Assembly: GCA_910584145.1 (NCBI GenBank)
Contig: CAJTXX010000003.1
Coordinates: 1 to 64,000, forward strand
Length of the DNA stretch: 64,000 bases
Direction: 5' to 3'
Source: an uncultured Eggerthellaceae bacterium
GTDB taxonomy: Bacteria > Actinomycetota > Coriobacteriia > Coriobacteriales > Eggerthellaceae
The number at the start of each line of letters is the position of its first letter. The stretch's first letter is position 1. The position numbers and the translations under genes are program-made. The notes under the pieces are model-generated. The model saw only the letters and a program-made list of their open reading frames with translations. It was not told where the DNA came from and searched no databases. This document shows, one piece after another, positions 35,944 to 43,782 of the stretch.

Positions 35944-36138
35944 TCGCTCACGCTCATCCCGCAGACCTTTGTGTCGGTGTTCTTCGTGATCGCCATCTTC
36001 GGCGCGTCTATCGGCGTCTCGCGCCTCATCGACCGCTACACCTTCAGCAGCGCATCCTCTGGCACGGGAGCCATGCTCACCGGCATCGCGGCACGCGGCG
36101 GCGCATCCAAGCTCGCGGGCATGGTCGCGAAGAAGTAG
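35944..36138 (+). pseudogene. severed C-terminal segment of the VirB6-like gene
   Basis: Directly after the in-frame TAA the frame continues through LIPQTFVSVFFVIAIFGAS, a hydrophobic helix, then a basic segment SRLIDRYTF and a small-residue tail ending GMVAKK, to TAG at 36136-36138. There is no start codon with ribosome-binding site at its beginning. The next gene starts 8 nt later, so the original gene most likely extended to here (about 309 codons). Confidence 0.7.
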
Positions 36139-36146
36139 GCACGCTC

Positions 36147-36764
36147 ATGGGCAACTCAACAGCAGCACAGATCGAGCCGATCACCTACGCGCTCGTAGGC
36201 ATATTCGCTGCGGCAGCGCTCGTGGCCATCGCCGTGGCAGCAGCCCGCCACTTCCTCCGCAAGGGAGAAGATGCCTCGGCGCCCAGCGGCTTCGCGAGCC
36301 GCGCATCGCATGTGGTCGGATACATCTTCGCCGGCGGTCTCATAGCCGCAGGGGGCGCATCCATCTCCAGGCTTGCCAAGGAAACCGGCGGAGAGGCGGC
36401 GATCCAAGACGCCGCATCGATGACAGGCTCGGGCGCGAATCCCTTCGCACCCACGAAATCCACCGGGCTTGAGCCCATCCAAGGAGAGAGGTCGGATCTG
36501 GGCAAAGCGGCAGACAGGGCCATGAAGCTCATCCAGAAGGAGGTAGCCCGCGCATCCAAGGAAGAGGCGCGCGGGAAGATCGCCCAAGCCATCAAAGGTG
36601 TCGCAGCTACGGCCGACGGATCGGTCAGCGTGATTCCCATCCAAGACGACGAGACAGCTCGCAGGCTCCTCTCGGCATCCGACTACCTCCGCTACAAGAG
36701 CGGCGTGAAGTTCCAGGCAGTCAAGGCTTCGGACGGAAGCCAGCTCATACGCGCCATCAGCTAA
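36147..36764 (+). CDS. membrane-associated conjugation protein of unknown family
   Basis: A 205-residue protein with one N-terminal transmembrane helix (about residues 13-35), a second hydrophobic stretch (about 55-70) and a long helical, Lys/Glu/Ala-rich C-terminal domain. It lies between the VirB6-like gene and the DUF4176-like lipoprotein gene, inside the transfer operon, so a structural role in the secretion apparatus is plausible. No known domain recognised. Confidence 0.7.
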   Translation: MGNSTAAQIEPITYALVGIFAAAALVAIAVAAARHFLRKGEDASAPSGFASRASHVVGYIFAGGLIAAGGASISRLAKETGGEAAIQDAASMTGSGANPFAPTKSTGLEPIQGERSDLGKAADRAMKLIQKEVARASKEEARGKIAQAIKGVAATADGSVSVIPIQDDETARRLLSASDYLRYKSGVKFQAVKASDGSQLIRAIS

Positions 36765-36777
36765 AGAAAGGATAGGC

Positions 36778-37287
36778 ATGGAAGAGAAACGCGCCTTCAC
36801 GCGCAGGAACGCGCTCGCCCTCGGGGCGGTGGCGGCAGCGAGCGCTGCGTTCGCGCTCACGGGATGCAGCACCGAAGCGCCGACGAACGATGCGGGCTTC
36901 GTGGAGTTCGACCTTGAGAGCGGCGTGCTGCCCCTCGGCTCCGTCGTGGTCCTCGATGACGGATGCGAGCCCGAGATCGCACGCCTCATCATAGCCCGCA
37001 GGCCGGTCTACATCCAGGACGAGCATGTCTATGACTACGCTGGCGTGGTCTGGCCGATCGGCATCATCAGCGACATAGCAGGCGAGCCCTTTCCCAACGA
37101 GATACACCTCTTCGATGCGAAGGCCATCAAAGGCGTTCGCTTCGTCGGCTACGAGGGTGCGCTCGAAGCGGATGCGGCGGCTCGCCTCAAGGATTCCGCT
37201 GCTCAAGACGAGAGCTCCCTTGAGTCTCTTCTGCCCTTGGCGATGGAGATGGGCGTCGTGGAGCTTTCCGAGGATGTGGAGCTGTGA
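36778..37287 (+). CDS. Tat-type lipoprotein with DUF4176-like domain
   Basis: The N-terminus has twin arginines (FTRRNALALG) and a lipobox LTGC, so the product is probably exported folded by the Tat route and lipidated. The rest (PLGSVVVLDDG, ARRPVYIQDEHVYDYAGVVWPIGI, NEIHLFDAKAIKGVRFVGYEG) matches the pattern of DUF4176 proteins, small proteins best known beside type VII secretion genes where they are cytoplasmic. Here it is extracytoplasmic and sits in a type IV secretion operon. Function unknown. Confidence 0.7.
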   Translation: MEEKRAFTRRNALALGAVAAASAAFALTGCSTEAPTNDAGFVEFDLESGVLPLGSVVVLDDGCEPEIARLIIARRPVYIQDEHVYDYAGVVWPIGIISDIAGEPFPNEIHLFDAKAIKGVRFVGYEGALEADAAARLKDSAAQDESSLESLLPLAMEMGVVELSEDVEL

Positions 37288-37289
37288 GC

Positions 37290-37868
37290 ATGGGCGATCA
37301 GTTGACCATGCCGGTCTTCAAGCCGATGCGCAAGCGCCGCATGCTCTTGGGGCTCGGCCTCAAGGAGTGGATGCGGGTGGTAGGGTCGCTCGTCATCGGG
37401 GCGATGCTCGCGCTGTCGCTGGGCACGCTCAGGCAAGAGGCCGATGTCGCGCTCAATGCCTCCGAGCTGCAAGAGCAATATGGCAGGTACAGCCTGTATC
37501 AGAGCACCCTCCAGAAAGCCGAGTCCATGATGGATGCGGCCGGGACCGACAGCATCGAGGCCATCGACCTCACAGCCGACGAGCGGTCATTCGTCGCGAA
37601 TGCCCGCTACCTGGGGATAGATGCGCAGATGGGCCGCGATGAGCTCATCGAGCTCATCCCCAAGAGCGAGCTGCGCGTGATCCCGGTGTTCCCTGACATC
37701 CCGCGTTGGATGTTCTGTCTTGGCATCCCGCTCGTCATCACCGTGCTCTTGAGCGTTGAGGTCTCGCACAACACGACGCTCTCGCGCGAGGGCAGCAGGT
37801 ACCTCGGCTTCATGAGCTCCCAGCGTGTCTTCGACTCAACACCCAAAGCCTATCTGAGAGGACGATGA
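37290..37868 (+). CDS. VirB3/PrgI-like membrane protein with extracytoplasmic insert
   Basis: A 192-residue protein immediately before the VirB4 genes. The first 50 residues (MPVFKPMRKRRMLLGLGLKEW plus helix) resemble the VirB3/PrgI family. A second hydrophobic helix lies near residues 135-155, followed by a short basic tail. Between them is an extra domain of about 85 residues that usual PrgI-type proteins lack. ATG at 37290 has GGAG at good spacing; a GTG two codons earlier is possible. The stop overlaps the next start (ATGA). Confidence 0.65.
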   Translation: MGDQLTMPVFKPMRKRRMLLGLGLKEWMRVVGSLVIGAMLALSLGTLRQEADVALNASELQEQYGRYSLYQSTLQKAESMMDAAGTDSIEAIDLTADERSFVANARYLGIDAQMGRDELIELIPKSELRVIPVFPDIPRWMFCLGIPLVITVLLSVEVSHNTTLSREGSRYLGFMSSQRVFDSTPKAYLRGR

Positions 37869-38557
37869 TGCTCACCCTACCGCTCAAGCGCTCTATCAGA
37901 GATTCGAAGAGGAAGCGCAAGCAAGCCCTGGAGGCGCGGCAATCCGTCCAAGACCGCCTGCCGCTCGTAGACATACAAGAGGGCGTGCTGTACCTCAAGG
38001 ACGGAAGCTATCGCATCTTCGTGGACTACCCCGGAAAGAACTACTCGATCTACTCTGCAGAGCAGATGCGCCAGGAGGCTCATGATGTCGCCTTCCTCGT
38101 CTCTTCTATCACATGCCCCTTCGCCATCGTCAAGTACGTGCGCTCGGTCGAGTCGCAAGAGGGCCTCATCGAGATCGAGAAGGCCCTCGACGATGCCCGC
38201 TCCCGTGCCTTGGGAGCCCACGGCGAGGTGCTGGACAAGGCAGCCTTCAAGCGCTTGGACCTCATCGAGCGCCACATCCTGCCGCAAGCGCTCACTGAGG
38301 CGGCCCGTGCGGAGCACCTGAGCGTCACCAACGTCATCGCGTTCATGTTCGACGCCAAGATCCCCATAGAGGAGGCAGAGCGTCAGGTTTATGGCTTCTG
38401 CCGCATCTCCGAGGACAAGACGAAGGTTCGCGCAGAGCGCCTGGACACGCCCGATGTGGTCGCGCTGCTCTCCGAGTGGCTAACGCCTACCGACATCCTC
38501 AAGGGAGCGTCAACCGATTCGATCGTCTTGCCGAGTCAATGGGATGGGGTAGCGTAA
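37865..38557 (+). CDS. VirB4 N-terminal-like protein (separate chain)
   Basis: A 230-residue protein starting with basic residues and containing a segment (YLKDGSYRIFVDYPGKNYSIYSAEQMRQEAHDVAFLV) that resembles the N-terminal domain of VirB4/TraC-type ATPases, which contacts the inner-membrane complex. It lacks a nucleotide-binding site. Its stop overlaps the VirB4 start in TAATG, so the two are made in fixed ratio and probably form one functional unit. It may be an ancestral split or a family-specific layout. Confidence 0.65.
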   Translation: MMLTLPLKRSIRDSKRKRKQALEARQSVQDRLPLVDIQEGVLYLKDGSYRIFVDYPGKNYSIYSAEQMRQEAHDVAFLVSSITCPFAIVKYVRSVESQEGLIEIEKALDDARSRALGAHGEVLDKAAFKRLDLIERHILPQALTEAARAEHLSVTNVIAFMFDAKIPIEEAERQVYGFCRISEDKTKVRAERLDTPDVVALLSEWLTPTDILKGASTDSIVLPSQWDGVA

Positions 38558-40413
38558 TGGCGAAGAATATCCTCGGCAACCACAAGGGCCAGATGAACAA
38601 GGCCCTCATCAATGCGATAGCGCCCTCCCGGCTTGAGTTCGCCAACACCCACGGTCTCACCGATGACACATACATCAAGATGTTCGCCATGAGCGACTAC
38701 GCCGCAGAGCAGCCCCTCGATTGGGGCAGCGCGTTCATCGGATGCTCCGGGCTCCAAGCACCGGTCGTCATCGCTTGCAAGCCCGCGAGCAAGGTGGCCA
38801 TGCAGGAGCTCGTGGACAAGGCGGCATCCGAGGCAGATGCCCAGATCGTGTCCGTGCGCAAATCGCTCTCGGAGACCATCGACGACAAGCAGGCTGAAGA
38901 GCATGCGGTGCGCATCGCCCACATGATCGCGCGAGACAACGTGAGGATGTTCGAGGCGTCCATCTACATCGCGCTCCGCTCTCGCGAATACGATGAGCTT
39001 GCAGATTCGGAAGACTACCTCAGGCGGATGCTCGCTCCCTACGGAAACGGCGTCAAGACCCTCATCGCGAACCAGGACAAGATGTTCTTCGCCGCGTCCC
39101 CCATGCTGACAGATGACCCCGTCACCTTCGAGCAGACAGCACGCCCCATGCCGGCATCGACTTTGGCCTGGATGATGCCCTTCAAGAGCACGGGGCTCGC
39201 CGACCCCAGGGGCATCGGCATAGGAGTTGACGATGACGGCGGTGCCGTGCGCATCGACACCATGACGCACACCGCCACCAGGAAGAACTTCAACGGCATC
39301 TTCGTAGGCGATTCGGGCTCCGGCAAGTCCGCAGAGCTTAAGCATATCGCACTGCACGAGTGGGCGGTCAAGGGGGCCAAGATCCTCTGGATAGACCCAG
39401 AGGGCGAAGCCGAATCGTTCGTGCGCTCTCTGGGCTGCAAGGTGGTGAAGATCGGCTCTGAGAGCGAATCGGGCATCCCTGTGTTCGCGCCGCGCAACAT
39501 CGGGTCAGGCGATGACGGCGCTGCCGATGACGCGGATGAGGACACGCAGAGCTCAACGTCCCAAGAGCGCGTGCTCGCCGCCACCATCCCGTTCGTCTCC
39601 TCCTACATCAAGATCGCCTTCTCGCCGGACATAGACGACATGCCGGCATTGGAGGAGGCGCTGGAGAGGACCTACGGCGGCTATGGCATCACCCCCGAGA
39701 TGACCTTCGGCGAGTACGAGGCAACAGACCTCAGCTATCCCGTCATGGAGGACCTCTACAACGTCTTGAACGAACTGGCCAAGGAGAACCCGCAGAACCC
39801 CTCGTACGATCATGTGGCACAGCGCATCCGAAAGGCCGCGGTCGGCTATGACGCGCACCGCTACAACTCGCGCAAGGTGATCGACGCCTCCGATGACATC
39901 GTGCTCATCAATACCGAGGGCATCTCCGCCGACGAGGCCATGATGAGAGCCGAGTACTACAACATCCTCTCATGGTGTTGGTCGCAGATCCGCTCAGAGC
40001 GCTGGACGGGACGCTACGTCAGGCTCATCGCCGACGAGCTCCACACCATCGTCAACCGCAAGAGCGTGGATGCCGCGATGATGGTGAAGAACATCGTCCA
40101 GCGTGCCCGCAAGTACGGAGCTGGGTTCTTCGGTTCCACGCCCCAGATCGTCGATTTCAGGGCAGAGGGCGTGAAGGACATCGGCGAGGCCATCATTCTC
40201 AACTCCACCTATCGCTTCTACGGCGGCGCACGCGGCGACAACCTGGAATCCGTGGTGAAGACCGAGGGCTTCTCCAAGGAGGTGGAGCGCGGCCTCATGC
40301 GCGCCCAGCGAGCCCGGTTCGTGGTCTGCGCTGGCGCGACGGAGAAGACCTGGGTGAACACCGTCATCCCCGAATGGGAGCTGGAGCTCTTCGGGGCGGG
40401 CGGCGGCAAGTAG
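38557..40413 (+). CDS. virB4: VirB4-type conjugation ATPase
   Basis: The motor ATPase of the secretion channel, 618 residues. Walker A GDSGSGKSAELKH lies near residue 252, Walker B in YVRLIADELHTIV near residue 490, followed by the RARKYGAGFFGSTPQ arginine-finger segment typical of VirB4/TraC. The domain N-terminal to the ATPase core is shorter than usual because that part is encoded by the preceding gene. ATG at 38557 overlaps the upstream stop. An Asp/Ser-rich insert lies near residues 325-345. Confidence 0.92.
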   Translation: MAKNILGNHKGQMNKALINAIAPSRLEFANTHGLTDDTYIKMFAMSDYAAEQPLDWGSAFIGCSGLQAPVVIACKPASKVAMQELVDKAASEADAQIVSVRKSLSETIDDKQAEEHAVRIAHMIARDNVRMFEASIYIALRSREYDELADSEDYLRRMLAPYGNGVKTLIANQDKMFFAASPMLTDDPVTFEQTARPMPASTLAWMMPFKSTGLADPRGIGIGVDDDGGAVRIDTMTHTATRKNFNGIFVGDSGSGKSAELKHIALHEWAVKGAKILWIDPEGEAESFVRSLGCKVVKIGSESESGIPVFAPRNIGSGDDGAADDADEDTQSSTSQERVLAATIPFVSSYIKIAFSPDIDDMPALEEALERTYGGYGITPEMTFGEYEATDLSYPVMEDLYNVLNELAKENPQNPSYDHVAQRIRKAAVGYDAHRYNSRKVIDASDDIVLINTEGISADEAMMRAEYYNILSWCWSQIRSERWTGRYVRLIADELHTIVNRKSVDAAMMVKNIVQRARKYGAGFFGSTPQIVDFRAEGVKDIGEAIILNSTYRFYGGARGDNLESVVKTEGFSKEVERGLMRAQRARFVVCAGATEKTWVNTVIPEWELELFGAGGGK

Positions 40414-40419
40414 TGCCCG

Positions 40420-41553
40420 ATGATGCGCCTCATCAAGATAGCCGCCATCTTCGCATTGAGCATCCCCATGCTCATCTCGATCGCCGTGCCGGTGATGCTC
40501 GGCGTCTCATCCTCAGCAGCCGGGGGCAACGGTGCGGCGATAGTCGAGGTCGCCAAGAGCGAATACGATGACTACGTGGCTGCTGACATCCACGGCGGCG
40601 ACAAGTACCGCGCCTGGATCAACGGCGGAGCTGCCGATGGCGCTCCTTGGTGCGCTACGTTCGTCTCATGGTGCGCGAACGAGTGCGGGTTCATCGAATC
40701 CGGCATCGTTCCCAAGAATGGTGCCGTTCTCGGCTTCCTCGATTACTACCGAAGCCACCCCGACATGGGTGCCGTGTTCGACGGGAACGCCTACAGCCCG
40801 GTCCCAGGTGACTTCATCGTGTGGCAGCGCAGTCTCGACCCCGACAGCATCATCGAGTCGCACATCGGCATCGTGGAGCGCGTGGGCGACGAAGGGCGCG
40901 TCTACACCATAGAGGGCAACTCCGGCAACAGCATCTCCAAGAACTCCTACGCGCGCGCTGGCCTGGCCAGCTACTACATCCATCCTGCCTACCCGGCCAC
41001 AGCCGCTGGCGCAAGCTATGTCGATGACCCGACATGCGGCGACATCGCCATCGACTACGGCGGAAGGACCAACTGCTACACCTACATGGGTTGGCAGACC
41101 ATCACCTCCCCGAGCTCCAACCAGTACAAGCTGCGCGAAGCGGCTGGCATGAACTTCGACGATGAGGGCTTCGGCATCATCAACGGTCGCTATGTGATCG
41201 CATGCACCACCACCTTCGGGGGCGTCGGCGACTACATCGACTTCTACCTGCAGGACGGCACGGTTCTCGCATGCGTCATCGGCGACATCAAGAGCGAGAG
41301 CGATGCTAACTGGACCAGGTTCGGGCACACGACCCCGCCAAACGGTCTCTCCGTCGTCGAGTTCGTGGTGGACAAGACCTCCTGGTATGGCTCAGGGCAT
41401 GCCAACCCCGGTACGCCCAGCTGCCATCCCGAATGGAAGCAGCAGATCGTATCCGCATCAAAGGTCGGCTCTTTCGACGGCGCATCCACGACACAGGTCG
41501 GCGGCCTTGCCTCCTGCTCAGCAGCCATCATCCGAGCCACCATCGCCCGTTAG
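40420..41553 (+). CDS. VirB1-like wall hydrolase with CHAP-type domain
   Basis: The 377-residue protein has an N-terminal signal/anchor helix and then a CHAP/NlpC-type cysteine peptidase domain: catalytic Cys in APWCATFVSWC (about residue 77), His in SHIGIVERV (about 147) and an Asn-containing TIEGNSGNS strand. Such enzymes open peptidoglycan so the conjugation channel can assemble. The second half (about 205-340) is a separate beta-rich domain, FYLQDGTVLACVIGD, reminiscent of phage tail lysozyme-like proteins, with no clear catalytic motif. It follows virB4 directly. Confidence 0.85.
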   Translation: MMRLIKIAAIFALSIPMLISIAVPVMLGVSSSAAGGNGAAIVEVAKSEYDDYVAADIHGGDKYRAWINGGAADGAPWCATFVSWCANECGFIESGIVPKNGAVLGFLDYYRSHPDMGAVFDGNAYSPVPGDFIVWQRSLDPDSIIESHIGIVERVGDEGRVYTIEGNSGNSISKNSYARAGLASYYIHPAYPATAAGASYVDDPTCGDIAIDYGGRTNCYTYMGWQTITSPSSNQYKLREAAGMNFDDEGFGIINGRYVIACTTTFGGVGDYIDFYLQDGTVLACVIGDIKSESDANWTRFGHTTPPNGLSVVEFVVDKTSWYGSGHANPGTPSCHPEWKQQIVSASKVGSFDGASTTQVGGLASCSAAIIRATIAR

Positions 41554-41567
41554 GAAAGGACTTGCGA

Positions 41568-42389
41568 ATGAAGCGAAGCGAAGGCAAAGGTAGCGCGTCA
41601 TCCAAGGGTAGAGGCCATCAGGCAGCCATCGCCATCGGCACCTTCGCCCTGGCGGCGGCACTGCTCTCGTACGGGCTCGTTACCTCGTGCTCCACAGAAG
41701 AGGAGCCGCAGATAGAGCCGGAGACCGCCCCACAGCAAAGCGAAGCACAGACGCACCAGAGCTTGTTCTTCGGTACGGAGAACTGGACCTTCATGTCAGA
41801 TGACACGATGCAGCGCTTCCAAGAGGAGTTCTATGCATGGCTGCTTGAGAGCGAAGGCTTGGAGGATGGTGCGTACGTGTACCTCCATTCAGAGGAGATC
41901 GCGTGCGTTGATGGCGTCTGGAGCGCATACGCCCGCACGCCGCTCGATGATGCCTACTACAAGGTCACCTTCGACCCTCAGAGCAAAGAGATCACCTACC
42001 AAGAGGTGCTCAGACCCTCGTTCGCTAACAAGCCCGTCGAAGCGCGCGAAGAGATAGCCGCCTCAGTCGCAGAGCAAGACGAGCAGGATCAGCCCAACGT
42101 GCGCAATGCTTCGAACAACATCCCCGTTGACGATGTGAGCACCCTGTCCGCTCTCATGCCGAAAGCCGCAGCCGAATCGCTCTCAAGGATCGTGAGCGAG
42201 TACGCAGCAATGAAGGGCATCCAGACCTCTAGCGCCCTCTGCAGCGTCTACCCTGAGAGCGTATCCACGAGCAGTGGCACAACAACGCTTGAGGTGCTCA
42301 TCTACGACGCCCAGAAGAACGGCTACGTCATCAAGGCGGACTATGATTCCGCATCCGACAGGTTCGGGATGTCCATGACGCAGCTCTAA
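41568..42389 (+). CDS. membrane-anchored conjugation protein of unknown family
   Basis: A 273-residue protein with a basic N-terminus, one hydrophobic helix (about residues 19-40) ending in TSCS, which could be a weak lipobox, then two acidic extracytoplasmic halves of related size (about 65-145 and 185-273) with alternating strands and helices. This layout resembles VirB8/TcpC-like scaffold proteins of Gram-positive systems, but sequence similarity is not evident. AGGAAAGGA precedes ATG at 41568. Confidence 0.65.
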   Translation: MKRSEGKGSASSKGRGHQAAIAIGTFALAAALLSYGLVTSCSTEEEPQIEPETAPQQSEAQTHQSLFFGTENWTFMSDDTMQRFQEEFYAWLLESEGLEDGAYVYLHSEEIACVDGVWSAYARTPLDDAYYKVTFDPQSKEITYQEVLRPSFANKPVEAREEIAASVAEQDEQDQPNVRNASNNIPVDDVSTLSALMPKAAAESLSRIVSEYAAMKGIQTSSALCSVYPESVSTSSGTTTLEVLIYDAQKNGYVIKADYDSASDRFGMSMTQL

Positions 42390-42528
42390 CCAAAAGCACG
42401 GAGTCAATACCTGCGAAGCACAAGGAGCAATACGGGACCCGTGGCGCTTCTCGCCGCTCATATACCCCCTAGCTTCGTGTCAGTGACGCCTTCCGGCGAC
42501 ACAGTCCATCTATGAGAAAGGTAGGTGT

Positions 42529-43782
42529 ATGAGCGCAATGCGTACAGGCCTCATCACGAGCAAGGATCGGGCGACACTCTACAAGGAGGTGCTGCCGCGG
42601 GGGACGATCATCGAGTGCGACCCGGAGCGCCGGCTCAAGGACACGCTGCGGGAGATGTCCCGCAAGGCGGTCAACGTGGCGGTCGTGGACGATGCCGGGC
42701 TCGCCCATCCCGAGGCAGACGAGCTTGAGATGCTTGACTGGGCAGCCCTGCCGCAGAAGCACCCGCTCCGCATCGTGTTCGCTGCCTCTGCAGACCGAAG
42801 CCCCAAAGACCCCCTCTTCGCGGCGCTTGCAGAGGCAAAGGTGTACGACATCGTGCGCCCGGATCAGCCGGACGAGCTCTTCCAAGCGGTCAGGCAGCGC
42901 ATAGAGAATCCTGCATCGGCAGATGATGTGCAGCAGTATCTCAGCCGCAGTCCACGAAGGCGAGGAGGGCGCACAGGGCAGAAGAAGCCCGGGCGGAAGA
43001 GCTATCCGAAGGGGATCGCGGGTTCGCATCCTTTACTGGAACCGCCTCGAACCGTAGAAAGTGAAAACAAGGAGAACCAACCGTGCACAGAACCATCATG
43101 GAGCTACATCATGCCTGAGACACCGAAGCAGACAACGACGCACGCCAAGCGCCGCAAGGTGGTCTCAACGGCATCGCTGTTCGGGCATCCTGGCGCAACG
43201 ACGCTTGCGATGTCCCTCGCCCTTTGGCTTGCGAAGCGCAAGCGAAAGAAGATCGTCTGCGCGTTGTCCGACAACGCCTTCTTCAACCACTTGAAAGCTG
43301 GATTCAACGCAGAGACTGCAGCTGAATCGTTTGAATACAAGGGCGTGACGTTCTGCACGTTCGCAGGAGCGGAAGCGTTCGCAGACGATGCAGCATGGGC
43401 GATCTACGACTGCGGCCGCCTGTTCACAACCCATGCGGACACCCCGGCATCGAACGCCCACAGGCGCTTCTACACGTCCAACATGAAGCTCATGTGCCTG
43501 GAAGGACAGCCCTGGGACACGCCCAAGGTCAAGGACGCACTCAAGGACATGGCACCGAGCGAGATCGCCTCATGGACGTGGTGCATCCGATCCGCATCGA
43601 GCGACTTTATAGCTCAGCTCAAGGCATATCTGACAGAGATGCGCGCCAACACAGAGAGCTGGTTCAAGACGCCTGAAAACCCTGAGTTCTTCGCGCGGGC
43701 CGGACACGACGGTTTCGACAAGGTCAATTACGACGGCCTCTTGGGCAAGAGCCGCCATGACCAGGAAGGAGGAAGCCTATGA
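42529..43782 (+). CDS. CpaE/TadZ-like protein with degenerate P-loop
   Basis: A 417-residue protein in three parts: an N-terminal receiver-like domain (residues 1-130, alternating beta/alpha with VAVVDDAG and LRIVFAASADRS), a basic linker (RSPRRRGGRTGQKKPGRKS) and a MinD/ParA-like domain beginning STASLFGHPGATTLAMSLALWLAKRKRKKIV. The loop GHPGATT lacks the conserved Lys of Walker A, so ATP hydrolysis is doubtful. The architecture is like CpaE/TadZ pilus-localisation proteins. It precedes the adhesin gene and overlaps it by 4 nt, suggesting a role in placing the surface structure. Confidence 0.65.
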   Translation: MSAMRTGLITSKDRATLYKEVLPRGTIIECDPERRLKDTLREMSRKAVNVAVVDDAGLAHPEADELEMLDWAALPQKHPLRIVFAASADRSPKDPLFAALAEAKVYDIVRPDQPDELFQAVRQRIENPASADDVQQYLSRSPRRRGGRTGQKKPGRKSYPKGIAGSHPLLEPPRTVESENKENQPCTEPSWSYIMPETPKQTTTHAKRRKVVSTASLFGHPGATTLAMSLALWLAKRKRKKIVCALSDNAFFNHLKAGFNAETAAESFEYKGVTFCTFAGAEAFADDAAWAIYDCGRLFTTHADTPASNAHRRFYTSNMKLMCLEGQPWDTPKVKDALKDMAPSEIASWTWCIRSASSDFIAQLKAYLTEMRANTESWFKTPENPEFFARAGHDGFDKVNYDGLLGKSRHDQEGGSL

